A stretch of DNA of 64,000 bases from Echiichthys vipera (Eukaryota; Chordata; Actinopteri; Perciformes; Trachinidae), in contig OY829659.1 of NCBI GenBank assembly GCA_963691815.1, forward strand, positions 13,650,184-13,714,183, read 5' to 3'. The notes beneath the pieces were generated by a model that was not told where the DNA came from, made no database searches, and worked only from the letters and a program-made list of their open reading frames with translations. The translations under genes and the position numbers were made by a program. Of this stretch, positions 34,560-48,800 are shown piece by piece; position 1 is the stretch's first letter; each line of letters opens with the position of its first letter.

Positions 34560-37500
34560 GTCCTTATTTGGTCATGGTGTAAAATCTCTCTCAGTTCTGC
34601 TGGCTGGACTAAATCTCAGCGTGTTTCGAGAGTTTATGAAAACCTGTGAACTGGGGTTCACAGAGAGCAACAGACACCAGGAGCTCCTGCAAGTATTTTT
34701 TGTATTTGCTGTGAAGATTGCACAACTGTTGTGTTTCAGTCGAGTGCAGTCCCAATACTTTTTTAAAACAAATTTTTCATTTTCAAACTCAGGATCGCAC
34801 ATGTAACCCTATACTATAAGTATGATAAATTAAGGTGGCAAAAAAAATAATTAAAAAAATATAACATCGGTGACATTAGGAAAGTGCAAACTTTGAATAA
34901 CTTTGACCACTCATATGAGAGTTTGTTGTCACACATTTCCATAATTAGCATGTGATTTTGTGACTTTGCGGTGTCAGAGACCTCCTCTCCGAGTTAGAGC
35001 AGCTGGCAGGAACTAAATCCATCCTGTTCCACCTGCCATAAAGGTTTCACTGTATTGTGGAACACTTTTTTGTGCAGTACTTGTATAGTGAGTGCATTGT
35101 GTTTCTTCATGATCTTCTTTGCAATTTTTACAACTTCCTCCCTTCTTCTCCATCCTCCGAAAACCCCATAGTGACGATACGTTCACTGGATCAACCGGAG
35201 AGATCAAACAAATCCAAACTAGCCGTAAAACCAGAGTGATCCCCACATTCTCTCTCAAATCCTCATCCTACAAAAGCTAAAAAAAAAAGTTCTAGAAAAC
35301 AGCTTCAACTTTATTCTGGGCGAGTGCAGCTTATAACACTGCTCATCATGTCGTCTCAGAGCCTTTCATTGTGGCTTACTGTGAAAGCTGCTCTGCGTAT
35401 TGCCCTGCAATTGCTGCTGATGTTACTGAGACATCTGTCCTTCACAGTTTGAAAATACATTCAGCTCAGTATTTATTGGGCCCCCCCTCATCACATCCAG
35501 CAAGAGTACTTAGGGAAAAACAGAAAGGGATCTTACGATTGTATATGTATCTGTGGATGCTTAAGAACCAGTTTAATACCTTTGACTGCTTGAAGCCCAG
35601 CTTTAGACTGCCAACGTTGAGATACAGGAATTATCCTGAATTATAACCAGGAAGTACAAAGTAAACTTCAATGTGGTATTTTCAACCCCTTCTCTTTCTC
35701 TCTTACTCTCACTCTTGTTTTCAGAAATGGGTCAAATAGCTAAACGGGATAAATGTGAATATATGAGTGCATAGATACAGTATATATGACCAATCGTCAG
35801 CTGTAGAAAAGTTTTATCAGTTGACATACTTGTTGAAAAGCAGTCATTTTTCTTCTTCAATGAAGGGATCATGCATTTGTGCTGGAAACTGGAACCTCAT
35901 CCATTCTCCTCCTTGCTTGATAAATGCACGATGGGAGACACAAAGTACACACACAAAGCACACACACAAAGTGACGTATTTGTTACTGACACAGAAATTA
36001 TTTGTGATGCAGAAATAACAGCCAGCACAAGTTTTCCTTTCCTTTCCGTCATAAATATGAAACACAGATTGCGTTTTTGAGTCGTCTGAGTCACACTTGG
36101 CAAAATATTTCCAACCCAAAATAGATGCACATGTTGTCCTCTTTTTGCTTTGAACCCATGTGAGGATGGGCAGGTTTGTGACCAGCTTATATTTGTGTTC
36201 ACCCAGACACACACACAGACACACACATACGCACGCACACACCAGAAGCAAACTCCACGTTCTACTATAACCCTGATTTACTACCTCCAGTCTGTGTGTT
36301 TCCATTCTTGTCTCCTCCTGTCATGCTCATGTTTTCTTGCTTGCTCTAGATTTTTTTTTTTTTTCGAAATTGTTTTTCTGCTTTGTCGGTATACGCAGAG
36401 TTTGTTCTGTGGAATGACAGGAGGCCAGCACTTTTGCACAAATAACATCCCGTAGTATCAGACAGCATTAGCCTATATGACAAAATACAGGACACAAAAA
36501 TCAAATTCTGGCTTGTTTCTGCATTGTGGATCAGTATTTGACATCGTCTTTGCTGATATGATAATATGTCACGCTGTTTACTCATACTGTAGATTATGTT
36601 ATACTACAGAGGCTGTGCATGGTAACAAACCTAACAGTAAAATGGTGTTTCCTTGTATGTGGCAACGCTGCTAACTTCAGGATCTGGATTATGATGGTAA
36701 CGTGCATCTGTTTTATGTTTGACTAAATATTCTGCTGCATATGTGATAGGAAAAGTCAGGTGTGTGGAAATCTTTTCAGTCATGCTGTATTTTGAACTTG
36801 AAGTTGATTAATGCTTTTTCTGACTTTCTGCACATTTTATACATAAATTAGTTCCATGGGCATCCGGTTACAATTTTTGTTTTCTTTTCTCTCATAGTCA
36901 ATTATCCTTGAAGCCTCTCTCACCCCTCTTAAGCACTTTGTGTTTTGACCTTTGACCTCTTTACCCACATCATGCAGATCCTGTTCCCTGGGAGATGGAT
37001 GAATTAATGCAGAGCTAGGAGGGGACTCGGAGAGCGCATACCTCAACTGCTCTGTCTCCCATTGTGAATGAAAGTGAAAAATAATTTGTGTATCCGCCCA
37101 GTGATTAGGATCTGTTCCAAAATTGTATGAGTTCTTCCTGCATTTATGCTACACTCTTCCACCAAGCTTTATGAAAAGTAGTTTTTCCATAATCCTGTTG
37201 ACAAACAAAAACATAACCTCCTTGGTGGAGGTAACTACAGAACAGCCCCATTAACAAGTGGAACAAAAAGTGTCAAGGCAAGGCACAAACATCTCCCCTT
37301 GTTCTTGTTTGTAAGTATTGATTCACATTCCTCACTTGTCACTTGGTTCTTCATATCTCTGTGTTTTTCAACTTCTCTATTCGATCCGACTCGGTTGGCT
37401 TGAACTGAGCTCACTGAAGCCAACCGAGAACCCCACAGAGAAAGCCTCCTTCCTCTCATGGGGCTTGCATGCAGGCAAGTAAATCAATAGACGAATAAAT

Positions 37501-39340
37501 TGTCCTCTTCACCACAAGAGGACCCAAAGGAGAAATTGAGGAGAGGAAAGGAGAAGGGCAAGTGTGCATATTTTAATAGAAAACTGGTCCTGAACCACAG
37601 ATGCACATGCTAGTTTTGCTTTAATAAAGAGAGGCTCTCTTTTTTAATTTAAATAAGCAAGAAGCGGAGAGAAAGAAAGGAATAGCAATAAGAAAGAGGG
37701 ATGCATATCTGATTAAAAGATGTCTGTACTTCATGATTTATTCATGCACCCTGTGTGGCTGGTTAGAGTCCCTTGGGAAGAATTAGATTCGAAGATGTGA
37801 GGCCTGTTGATGTCACCAGCACCATGAGGTCACATGTGACCCAGTCGGTATGCAGAAGCCATCTGAGCACAGCCTGCCCTCTACTGACCTGCAATGCCAA
37901 GCCCCAGACAGCCAGTTAGACTGCACATCAGCAAACAGAATTACCTCCCCATAAATATACAGTAAATGTCTCTTTGGGATATGCGGTCAGCCACAAATTC
38001 ATCCTCATCTCTTTGTTCAGCAGATGCTTCTCCAGATCCATGAGGACTTATGGAGCTTTTCATTCATTTTATGAATTATTTGTATGGATGAAGAAGCCTT
38101 TGTTCAGTGCCCAACAACTCCAATCCCTCCCTTTGGTGTCTGTTATTCGAAACTCAAACAAACCAAACATCAAAAATGGACAGTGTTTGTTTAGACAAAC
38201 AAAAACATGGCCTCTGTTGGCGGGCTGCAGTGCATGCTTGGGAGATAGGCCAGTGATTGCACTGGCTGCAGAGTGTGACAATCCAAACCATACCATGCAG
38301 GGAGGGGGGAGGCTGCATGCTGGAATGACATTAACAGATGGACGTTATTCATTGTGTAGGAGCTCCCTTGGTTGATGTTGAAAACACAGACATTTAAACG
38401 TGGATTCAAAGCCTGGACCTCCAGCAGCACCAGAGCTGCAGTGCTTTTTATTCCAGTGAGAATTTGGCGAGACTAAAATAGTGGTGTAGACTCAGTCAGA
38501 TTGTCTTGGTTTAGTGTGGTAACTACTCATTATGGTAGGACCCTGTGAGCGCAGACGACACTCAACAATTCAGTTTGAATATGTAATGCTGCTGTGCTAC
38601 TCTGCGGTTGTTTGCGCTGCTGGGAAGTGTACAAAGTTGAAAAGATATCTTTGATAGATGTCATCTACGCCTCAGAGAAAAACAATTATGTGATGTATCC
38701 TTAGGAAACAGTGATGAGAACCATACTTAATCAAATGATGATCTTCAACTCACTTACATGATGGTAAATCATGCCTTTGTCCCACATATATGTTTTACTT
38801 TTTATTGTGACTAAAACATCAGTAACAACATCAGAAAAAGAATTCACATGTATCATTTTTTTCACTTCCCTTTATTGTCCCCTATCTTTTCCCATATTGG
38901 AAGAGAGAGCAAGTGGCCATGACTGCTCATGTAAAACACACATGCATAAATGATGACTGGATAAACACATGTTAATATGCAATAAATAAAGTTGCCTGCC
39001 ACTAATTATTAAAAAAGCAGGAAGGATGGATGAAAATGGCAGTGAAATGAAAGGAAAAAAAAGAAATGTGCTGATGTGACTAACAAAGAACATATTTTTC
39101 TTTAACCCGCCAACGTACAGTTTCACCTCGTGTAGTTTTAAACTATTTGTACGTCATAATTATTTTCCTCCAAAGTGGAACATTCAATTCCCACTGGACA
39201 GGCAATAAAAAGTTATGAGGATGATATATGATACATCCTCAAAATGATAAAAAAAAAATGACTATCATATGTGTGTACGTAATATCATGTATGTAATATT
39301 TATGTCATTTGGAAAACACTTTAGGCTCTGATCCTTGCAC
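34560..39340. other. Intergenic stretch without recognisable genes
   Basis: Several open frames of 60-150 codons occur on both strands, but none shows a known domain, a biased codon pattern or splice context. A weak CA-rich patch lies at 36206-36241 and a T run at 36351-36364. Confidence 0.45.
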
Positions 39341-39351
39341 TTTATGTTCAT

Positions 39352-39740
39352 TCTGCACTTAAATACATAATCCGTAAGATTTTCATAATTGTCTTTTAAG
39401 TTACTATCTAAGAGTGAGTTAAAACAATGGTGACTGATCACATGACCCCAGTGAAAGCACTTGTACATGTGTGTGTCTGTGGCGACATTCTATCGCTATA
39501 TTCAAATTTAATGACGCTTTTTACGTCAGTCAGCATCTTTGATCCGCCCAAGTATAGCTCCTCACTGCCGATTGAGCTGTGTTCACTTGTACTCGGAAAT
39601 CGGGAACTTCCAACTTCTGACAAGTGAAAGTGCAATGAAAGGAAACGTTCAAGGCAGAAGTCTGAGTCAGGCCGGCTCTGATGGGCCTGATCGGACACTA
39701 GAAACAACGTATGTCAATTCTTACGTACTACAACTTTAAG
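39352..39740 (+). repeat. Second repeat family, copy B
   Basis: It shares GTTAAAACAATGGTGA, GAAAGCACTTGTAC, CGGGAACTTCCAACTTCTGA, GAAACAACGTATGTCAATTC and ACTACAACTTTAAG with the copy at 30462-31055, in the same order and orientation. This copy lacks the TG insertion. Confidence 0.75.
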
Positions 39741-39764
39741 TTCTTAATAAAAAGAGAAAATTCT

Positions 39765-39937
39765 CAAGTATTTAGTTCATATAGGTGTATTTAACATAAG
39801 CCGTACTATGTGCTTATTTCATATAGACTATTTATTATTGAATTACCAGAAAACATGATACATCGAGTTATATCTCTTTACTGAGATATGAAATTTCCTA
39901 TATTAGGATCGAATAATTTTGCCATATCACCCAGCCC
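39765..39937. repeat. Decayed repeat ending CATATCACCCAGCCCTA
   Basis: AT-rich, with CATCGAGTTATATCTCTTTA and the end GCCATATCACCCAGCCCTAT, a signature ending of a common teleost repeat. It directly follows repeat copy B. Confidence 0.55.
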
Positions 39938-39939
39938 TA

Positions 39940-41246
39940 TACACCAACAACAAAAGGAAGAAGACATTTTAGATGTGAAGAAGGTGAAATGTATTTCAGT
40001 ACACATGTTAAAAATAAACTCAAGTGTTGCATATGAGAGGAATCAAATCTGGCCTTTACTGGGGACATTTTAACTCATAACACCACAGGACAGTTTTATT
40101 TGCAACCAGAGGGAGAGAGGGGGGGATAAATACAGTATAGCCACTCACATTCAACTCTCTGAAGCACCCACAAAGTAACAATAAAGAGAACCTGTGCTAT
40201 AGGAATAGGAGACACTGAGAAAAGATTCGGACGAGAGTGAAGGATGGATAGAAAGAGAGAAAGAGAACAGCAATAAAAGTCTTCAGGTCTTTATTTAGTT
40301 TAGGACTCAGACTCTAAAGTGAAAGCAGATGGGACTTTAGTCTGGAATAGTTTCCACTTGAAGTCTTGGACTTGTGTTTGCTCCGCTCGCTGTTTCTGAG
40401 CCCGTTTCAGTTTTTCTTCAACCTGTGTTTCTGGGCCTTCAACAAGAGGTTTTAAACCACAAACATAGGAGCACACACAGGAATCCTGTCTGTGCTTACA
40501 TGAATGTACAGTAGATATGCACACTCGCACACAGACAAATGAGCATTCCCTGCCATGTGTGCAAAGATGTACAGGGAGCAAAATGCTTCATAACAAAGCC
40601 AGAGTTCGCTGTGTGAGGTCAGCGGTATTGGGAAGACCCTCCACAGTGACTGGATGAGCGTGAGAGAAACCCCAAAAGCAAAAACAATAAGATGTCTGGC
40701 TCGACGCTGCAGCTAAACAATGTGGATGAGGTTCAGGAGAGGTCAGTTGACAGTGTTGCTGGACTGGCACACAATAACTTACAGTAACAGCTTACAATAC
40801 TGAGGCAGTTTATTTTTTTCCTCCTTCAGATGACAAGAATGATGTTTTTGCAGCATGCAATATGACCCTGAGAAGCAATGTCAGGCAAATAACCAAGCGT
40901 TGTGTTTACCTTTGTTTGAATGTACATAAGTACAGCAAGCTGCACAACGTGTGCAAGTGCATGATTTCAGCTCACAGAGTATAGAAAACAAGTTTCTATG
41001 ATGTTTCCTCCGTCTGCATCCTCCATCTGACTGGAAAGCGGCACTCCCATTAATTCATTGGAGAGAGTGAAGAGTGTGTGTGGGTGTCTCACAGCCTTCA
41101 GTTCTGAGCTGACTGCAAGAAGAACCATAGAAAGTGTGTACAGCCAGCTGTAAAAGGTACAATCAGCAACATAATTTTGGGTTTTCCAAACACACACAGA
41201 TTGCCATGCGTGAAAGTCTCGCTCTAAACTAATTTATTTCATGGAC
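39940..41246. other. Intergenic stretch without recognisable genes
   Basis: There is no gene-like signal. The sequence shows mild GA-rich patches (40108-40125 and 40247-40270) and no recognisable repeat family. Confidence 0.4.
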
Positions 41247-41247
41247 A

Positions 41248-41248
<1 letters not shown>

Positions 41249-41310
<62 letters not shown>

Positions 41311-41322
41311 AACACACACATA
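41249..41322. repeat. (CA)n microsatellite
   Basis: About 35 CA units with a few single-base changes at the right end. Confidence 0.97.
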
Positions 41323-41676
41323 CATTGTACGGAAAATTGAAGCTGTTTTCAACATCTCTCGCTGTATTCTCTAGAGAATAACTTTTTGGGTCACCTTCTC
41401 CATCACTTGGAGTAGTAAGTTTTATTTTTAGCCAGTGACTAATGGCACAAGCTATTCTTTTGTGACCAGTCTTCCATACTCACAGGGAAACGAGCACATG
41501 GATAAAGTCATTCTGCTGCCGTGGATCTGAAACCTTTTCACACACTATACAGTTCACAAGGTGGGTTGTCTTGGATCTGGTTCAAGCATCAACCTCATGA
41601 TATGCATTTTTCACAAATCCAAGATTCTGCTGCCCTGAGGATTAATGCCCTCCACGCTCAATTCCATGCAGAGGGC

Positions 41677-41711
41677 CAGAATTGGTTGTTCTCTAAGAAC
41701 AACCAATTCTG
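41677..41711. repeat. Perfect 16-bp inverted repeat with 3-base loop
   Basis: CAGAATTGGTTGTTCT at 41677-41692 and its exact reverse complement AGAACAACCAATTCTG at 41696-41711 are separated by CTA. The hairpin is followed at once by the TA/GA microsatellite. Confidence 0.95.
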
Positions 41712-41725
41712 TATGCACATATATT

Positions 41726-41839
<114 letters not shown>

Positions 41840-42829
41840 CAGGTTACTTTAACATTAGCTTACCTTACCATATCTACCTTTAACGATGTGATGCTTTACT
41901 TTTTCTTCTTATGTGATCATGTAACAAGATGACTCCATGACCGTTCACATACTACTATACTCACTCAAATACAACATTTTTACCCTCATTTTCTGCACAG
42001 ATTTAACAAAGGACATACAACATATTAGTTAGTGCTGATAGGCAGACTTGGGACTTTTGGACAAAGCCGGGCCGGCTTATTTCTCCAGTGTACGCTAAGC
42101 TAAGCTAATATATTTAAGGAATAGACGTAAGAGTGGCTCCTCTCTACTAACTCTCTGCAACAAAGCGAGTATTATTCAAACTGTCAAAACTACTGCTTCA
42201 AACTATAGGCAGGAAGAGTTGCCTGATGTCAAACAACAGCTGCTCATTTAGACATTCACTACCTACAGATGTGGAAAAGAATTTAGGGTAAGCAGAAAAT
42301 TCTTTATGTCAAAACAGTAGAAAAAAATCAAACCGTTTTCTTTCTGACCGGCTTCTCCAATGAAATGGAATTCTCACCTCATCCATCTTATTCCAAGACA
42401 CAATCTCTTGGGCATCCTCCCCCTCTACTTCTCCCTCCTTCATTCAAGGCTCGCTGGCCTTGACATCTTACTGTTCTTCCGAGTGACATGCCATGCTGCC
42501 AGGAATTCAGTTCATCTGAGCTATGTACAACCACAACCCGTATACTTTTCAACCTGGACGTCTCACACAGCAGGGGCCAAGAGAAGTGAGAGAAAGAGGC
42601 GGACTGAGGTTCAGCACTCAAGAGGGGGGGTGAAAGAGTCAAAGCTAAACTTGCCTACTGTCAAAAAATCCCTGTAGCTTCTCAGAAATGAAGGGAGACA
42701 GCGTTTTGTATTTACTGCTATGTCTACAAATACTGTTCTGACTGCTGCTTAACAGAGAGAGCTTGGAAGAATGTCACAAGGCTGGATGTTTTTCTAAAGC
42801 TGGGGTTGCTGCATGATTCCGCCGTCGGC

Positions 42830-43030
42830 TGATACCGACAGAAGTTTACGAATCACGTCGTCTCTCCAGTTGGACATTTTCGTTGCCGTCTTTGTGTAAA
42901 TGACCCTTCTTCACCCTCAGGGGTTTGTTGTTTTCCTTGTCTGTTTCACGTTTTATCCAACTTATTCAGACATTTGCATTCTCACATACAGCTCCGCTGA
43001 GTAATGTTTAGATATTTTCAGAGTGATGTT
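42830..43030 (+). repeat. Third repeat family, copy A
   Basis: ACAGAAGTTTACGAATC, GTCTTTGTGTAAATGACCCT and CCGCTGAGTAATGTTTAGAT match blocks in the same order near 52070-52350. It is non-coding. Confidence 0.7.
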
Positions 43031-43039
43031 TCCCTGTAT

Positions 43040-45215
43040 GAGAAATAGTTACAATTTTACAATTTTCCCCATGTCAGCACTACCTACAGAATTACAGGTT
43101 TAATCGAGTATAAAACAGATACACGGACCACTGTGCACTATGTTCCCACTCCCCTGGCACTAAGTCATGTTAATTGTTTACTATAAACCTCCAAATCTCC
43201 CCTGTCCCCCTGAGTTGCAGTGCAGCCATCTTTCACACTGACACTGCTGGAATACAAACCTTGAAGCACTAACCATGTTTCATTGCGGAAAGACTTAAAA
43301 TAGGGGAGGGAAGAAACCAACGAGTATCAAGTGACTGCAGTGAATCAGAAGGAGATAATAACAGATCCAAACACTGTCAGCCACACCAACAGTGACTTGC
43401 AGAAACACCTCCATTTTTCTAGCTATATTTTTTCCCTCCTTTCCTGCCACCGGACATAGCCAGCGCTTTTTACTCCTCAGTCAGCAAGTGTGTAAACTTG
43501 TGTTTTTACACACTAGATATAACTCAAAATTACAGTACATTGTTTAATATGATAGTAAAAGGGCTAAGGGAACATGCGATACCCTGATGTATCTATCTAA
43601 ATAAGAGTTTGGAGAGAGGGGAGGTAAAGGGATTAAGCAGCAGTAGGACACAGCAGGGTGAGAGGCAGTGATGAGAGTGAACTTTCAGGTTGAGGTTATA
43701 TAGGGAGTCTACTTTCTGGACATGACAGGAAATCTGGGAGCCGTGGGGACACATCGAAGATATCCACAGCGCCTCCATAAATCTTCGTCATTCACAGCTC
43801 ACCGCGCCTGATATCTCTATTTTGTGGTTTGCGGCTGTCATCAGTTAAGAAGCCAAACCAATTCTTCCAAGGTTCAACCATTCATATTAAGAATAAAACA
43901 GAACAAAAAAACAACCTCAGTCAAAATTGACTCATTTTGTCTGCAGCTACGCCACCCACTTCGACTGGGACAGTCTGGTGTCAGATTTTTTCACCTTTCG
44001 AGCACGTAAATGGCTGCTTAATAAGTATCACGCAAAGGTCAACACTTATAAATCAATGAAAGTAATCCAGGTTTTATCAGCCAGAAAACAACATTTTTGG
44101 AAGCAGCAAACCCAAAAGCTTGTCAATTTTTATGATTTTACGTCCCTGCAGTGCCGCAAACCCTCTCTCGCGATCCTTTCCGTGCAAGAGAGAAGAAATG
44201 TGGTTTCATTACTCATGCGGGCCAAAACACATTGTCTTTTTTTCCTTATTTTCTTCACAGAAACAGCCTGTGAGATACACCCTGGGAGACATGTGGAGCC
44301 CTGAGACTCTGGGTTATAATCAAACACAGGAGCCGCAGTATCCTGACTCAGCTGCTACTAGCCTACTACTGGCAGCTGCAGTGACTCAGACCTTTCAAAG
44401 GAACACTTACAGTAATGATTTATTCTACAATGAGCACCTTCGACCATTCGGTTTCCCTGCTGATTTTTGCCACATTTTATTGTATCATTAGTATTACCTG
44501 CATTAATACTACGTATAATGACGTCGAAAAATGTTCAAAGAACCATGTGGGTTGATAATACTCACCAGATCAAGCCTGGGTTCAGTGTCTATGAATCATG
44601 ACCACACCTACACACTGGTTGTGGACCAGCCATCCAATTATCAACTATTCTAATGCCGCCGACCAGACTGTTCGCATTCCCAGGTCCACAAATACCAGCT
44701 CTTTGTCACGATCCTCTGCATCTGATTCAGTCACACAATACACCCTTTAACTTTAACCTATAAACTGATTCTAATGTAATAGGCAATATTAGACACTCAG
44801 AGACACTGCTCCAGAAGATAAATAACGTTTATCACCTCAATCCGGAAGTTTAATTATTACTATTATTTATTATTTAGTTTGTGATTTATTCTACATTTAA
44901 TTTCTTACAACCTTAAAACTTTAAACCCCAATAATCAGAACTATCCCCCCATCACTACCCCCACAGAAGACCCCCCAAAAAACCACCCTCTCCGATAAAC
45001 ACATTTTACCCATTGTTCTCTGAACCGCACCCCCCGCTCACCTGTGATTACCACTTCCCATTAGGATACTGACCTTCACAATAAAACTGTGGGTACCAGG
45101 GATAGAGTGAATTCAGGAAGTTTACCTTGCAAGGGTTTTTTTTACATTAAACTACCTAACCCTACTCTGTGTGCCTCTTCCCTTTCAATGTCACAAAGTA
45201 GTCTGGAGAGAAACA
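43040..45215. other. Intergenic stretch without recognisable genes
   Basis: Overlapping open frames of about 120 codons occur near 43927-44491, but they have no family resemblance. A C/A-rich patch lies at 44944-45060. No repeat was recognised. Confidence 0.4.
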
Positions 45216-45219
45216 AAGT

Positions 45220-45822
45220 CTGTGTTCGAAATTGTTCCCTATCACAGAAGTAGTGCACTATTTAGTGTGTAGGCCATTTTGTAGTGGTGTTCGAATTTTC
45301 CATGGTTAATTTCCTTCACTATATAGTCCACTTTAAAATACCCACAATACACTACTTTGTATTCCTGCATACCACAATGCAATGCGGTTGTGTTTTACCA
45401 GAGGAGAAAAAGAAGCAGCAGAGGTGCTAACGGTAGCCAGGTATTAGAAACCTGACTGCAGTTACGTACAGGTTACTTCCAAGCTTACTACTGTCACTAG
45501 GTTGTGAAATAAATTTACCGTGGGCTATTATAACTCGCAATCAGGACACACAACCGTTGTTAACAAAACCACACTTTAACTTACAATTTATTCAGGATAT
45601 CACATTAAAATTAAAATGCAACATCAGTACAACCTTTTACTGTCCTCCTGTCTCCAGGTTGGTATTATAAACAGACTGTAAAACGGGTTTACAGCTCCGA
45701 TTGTTTACATGATGCTGGATGCACCTGCTTCCGTCACACATATATCCAGCGCATACTGACGCTACAATTTGTTAGAAAATTCCAGTGTAGTGTCCGGAAT
45801 GAGGGAATGATGTCGAACACAG
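45220..45822. mobile_element. Non-autonomous DNA element with inverted ends
   Basis: The left end CTGTGTTCGAAATTGTTCCC and the inverted right end CTGTGTTCGACATCATTCCC match at 16 of 20 positions. Inside are CACTATATAGTCCACTTTAA and ACCCACAATACACTACTTTG, blocks of a common fish DNA element (from memory). The 603-bp element has no transposase frame. No clear target duplication was seen. Confidence 0.7.
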
Positions 45823-45829
45823 CTTAAGT

Positions 45830-48800
45830 CTGTATTGGGAGGATGTCGGGGTGGATGGATGGGAACATAACTTTCACTCAGGAGCAGTATGTGTCCATTG
45901 TGAAACCAAAAGGTGGTGACTGTAACATTGACTACCTAACTCACGAGGGTAACGCGTTACAGACATACTTATTTGAAACCAAACCACAATCTTTTCCTAT
46001 TCCTACTGTTTAAAACTGTGGTAATTTGATGCATAGAGCTACCTTGTGTGTTAAAAAGTGATGCCAGGTGATCCTCACCAAGAATCCGCATGTGATGAGT
46101 TGAAAATGAGAATGGGTTGCGACAACATCAAATACTACATTAACCTGAGTAATTTTGATTCACGCAATATATGTAAATCACATAAATAACAATATAATAT
46201 TTGAACCACAAATGAAAAAATAACAGTTTGTTCAGTCAATTTAAATTCAAATGTACTGTTCATTTATTGTACTGTAAGCTGCGCTACTCAGTCCCATCAC
46301 TCTGTGCCTCCTCAGCTGTCGACTCAGTCATTCAGCAGCTCCTTGTAAGTGTATCTGTCAAAAAAACCCACTAAGAGTCAATTTATATAAGTGCAAATAA
46401 TATGGATATAAACCATGCTGCTTAGAAATACTTTTTCTCTCCATCTTAATCTAAACAAAGTGTTGAGCAAATGTTCTTTGTGCCTAGAGTACTTAAGCAG
46501 TCCAGTGCTTTAAGCCAAAACGACAAGCAGTTGGCTTGTCTCAGTGATAAGCCTGATCCACGTCCCTTCTTGGCCAAAAAAGTCTCCATACAACTGATCT
46601 CCCTCTTACTGAACTCCCTAATTCCCTGTTTTACTTCTCCACTTTGGGCAGACTCATGTGAAGCTAAGACGTGTCTGTGGTGAAGACAGACAGGGAGATG
46701 GAGCAGTTCTTCTGCTATTAGCCACAGGAGGTTTGCTGGGATTTCTTTGGTCTGAAGACAAACCGAGTGAGATAGAGAAAGTTTGGAAACACATTCTGAT
46801 CAGTGAGTTTGTCAAAACAACAATTATTCATGCTGTTACGTGAGAGGCATGTTCAATTTCGAGCATGATTTTTCTCAAAATGACATAAATATTTCTGTTA
46901 GTATTTTATTATAGGACATGTGAGCACTATATAACCTGCCTTTAAAAAAATAAACTGTGCTATACGTGGTCGTTTCAAATTTCAATATTCAAAGATAGGT
47001 GTTTCATTTTTATACACAGGACTTTAATTACATTCCTATAACTTTAGAGAGTCTATGCATTTGACCTAAATTACGGCTAATGTACATATTTGTCATGGAA
47101 CTTAAACCACCCTAACTTTATAAGTGTTATATACACCTTCAAATCCTCACATCACTCTTGCTCTACGAACATTATACTATTTCCTACACTGTCAAAGAAC
47201 TCTTCCAACAAATGTGGATTGCTGCAGCATAGTAGTTGCATATGAATGTAGTTTATATGAAACATGGTTTGGAGAATGACAGGAGACAGAGAGAAAAAAT
47301 AATTCATTAATATTTAATATATTAATAGAGCAAAAAATGAAGCAAAGGAGAAAAACATACATGTACAAATGTATAATGTAAAGAAGCATCTAAGTGGCTT
47401 TAAAATATTACTTATTAAAGTAATTTAAAATAAAGAACAGTACAGGATCTCCTTATGCTCATTATGGTCTGTAACCAATGAATATATATTACACTTGTGA
47501 ATCATCATGATACTGGCAAGTCTAACTTTTGACTGCTTCTGCATCTGAGTATATACGCACTATAAATTCATCCATAAAACAGATGTACAATCTTATGGAT
47601 AGACTCTTGCATCAGGCTGGCAGGCATAAATCGGCTAAAATGATATGTACCGAAATACAGAAGCTGTTTACAAATGTCATGGAATAAATTTAACAATTAT
47701 AGAAGAATCATAATAGAACTGAGTGAACACAAGCTGCCACAAAACAACACTGTAAACTGGTTTACTACTGGAAACTGATTATGCGAGGCTTGAGTTTCTC
47801 TAAATAAATATGTCAGAAAACAGTCATTGGAAGCTCAGAATAAAATGGGAGATTAATTAAAAATGAATTTACGGAGAACACTGTGACTTTGGAAAGCAGC
47901 TTCTCTCTGCTATTGTTGTATGGCCAAATGAATGCTCTGAGTTCAGACGTCTGCGCTGATTTGCTCTCCTCTCATTTAATACATTAGGAATTATTACATG
48001 TGTTGCACAAGATTGTTGCCCAGGAGTGAGTAGCAGACAAATAATCTGGATGGAATGCTGCTTGTGACCCCACCATTAAAGCTCACTGTTATTGTTTTTA
48101 TGTGAAAAACCTGCAGAGGATAATGCCTGACGTTTCCTTGACAGTGAGAGGTCAGTGACCTACACCTCCTTATGCGGCTTTGAGATATGCTCCACACATA
48201 GTGGAAAAACATCAGGTGAACATGTGATATGCAGAGTCATGGGGAAATAAATGGGCAACTGTGGTGTTTTAAAATGCTGAGAACACTCAGCATATGCAGA
48301 ATTATAGAATTTTTCCATCTAAGATAAGGCTTGACTCGCAGTCTATCAATCTATCAATCATAAATCAACATAATGGCTTGTAATGTGAAACATGTTTCGC
48401 CTCCACCGCAATCAATTATCTCCTTTTAAAGTCTTGGTGTAGTCCCATTTTGTTCGCTGTAGTGAAAGAAAGATGCGGTTTTGTTTTCCTCACAGCCTAT
48501 GGTGTTGGTTTAACCTTCGTGATTGAGGGCCAAAAATGTTTTGTTAAGTTCAGTATCTCTGTCCGGCCTTTGGCTCACATTTTGGATACAAATAAGGAAA
48601 GCAAAGAAGAAGTGGATGGAGAAATGGTGACATTTCACAACTGACACACAAATACATTAAATGCAGAAAAATGTAAGTCTGCACTTTGAATCTTATTGTG
48701 AACTCAGACTGAGCTGCTGCTGACATACTGTCAATCCTTAGTGACTAACAGGCTGACAGGCAGTCGGACCACAACCAGCTCCCCTGCTGAAAGTTGCCTA

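Noticed and set aside
35844..36305. 153-codon open frame on the minus strand
   Set aside because: Partly coded by CA/GT-rich low-complexity DNA (runs of V and C), with no family resemblance.
37974..38375. 133-codon open frame on the plus strand
   Set aside because: No known domain, no splice context, composition like random AT-rich DNA, and no conserved neighbour.
43927..44491. Two overlapping frames of about 125 codons on the plus strand
   Set aside because: Different frames over the same DNA, no conserved motif, no clear exon boundaries.
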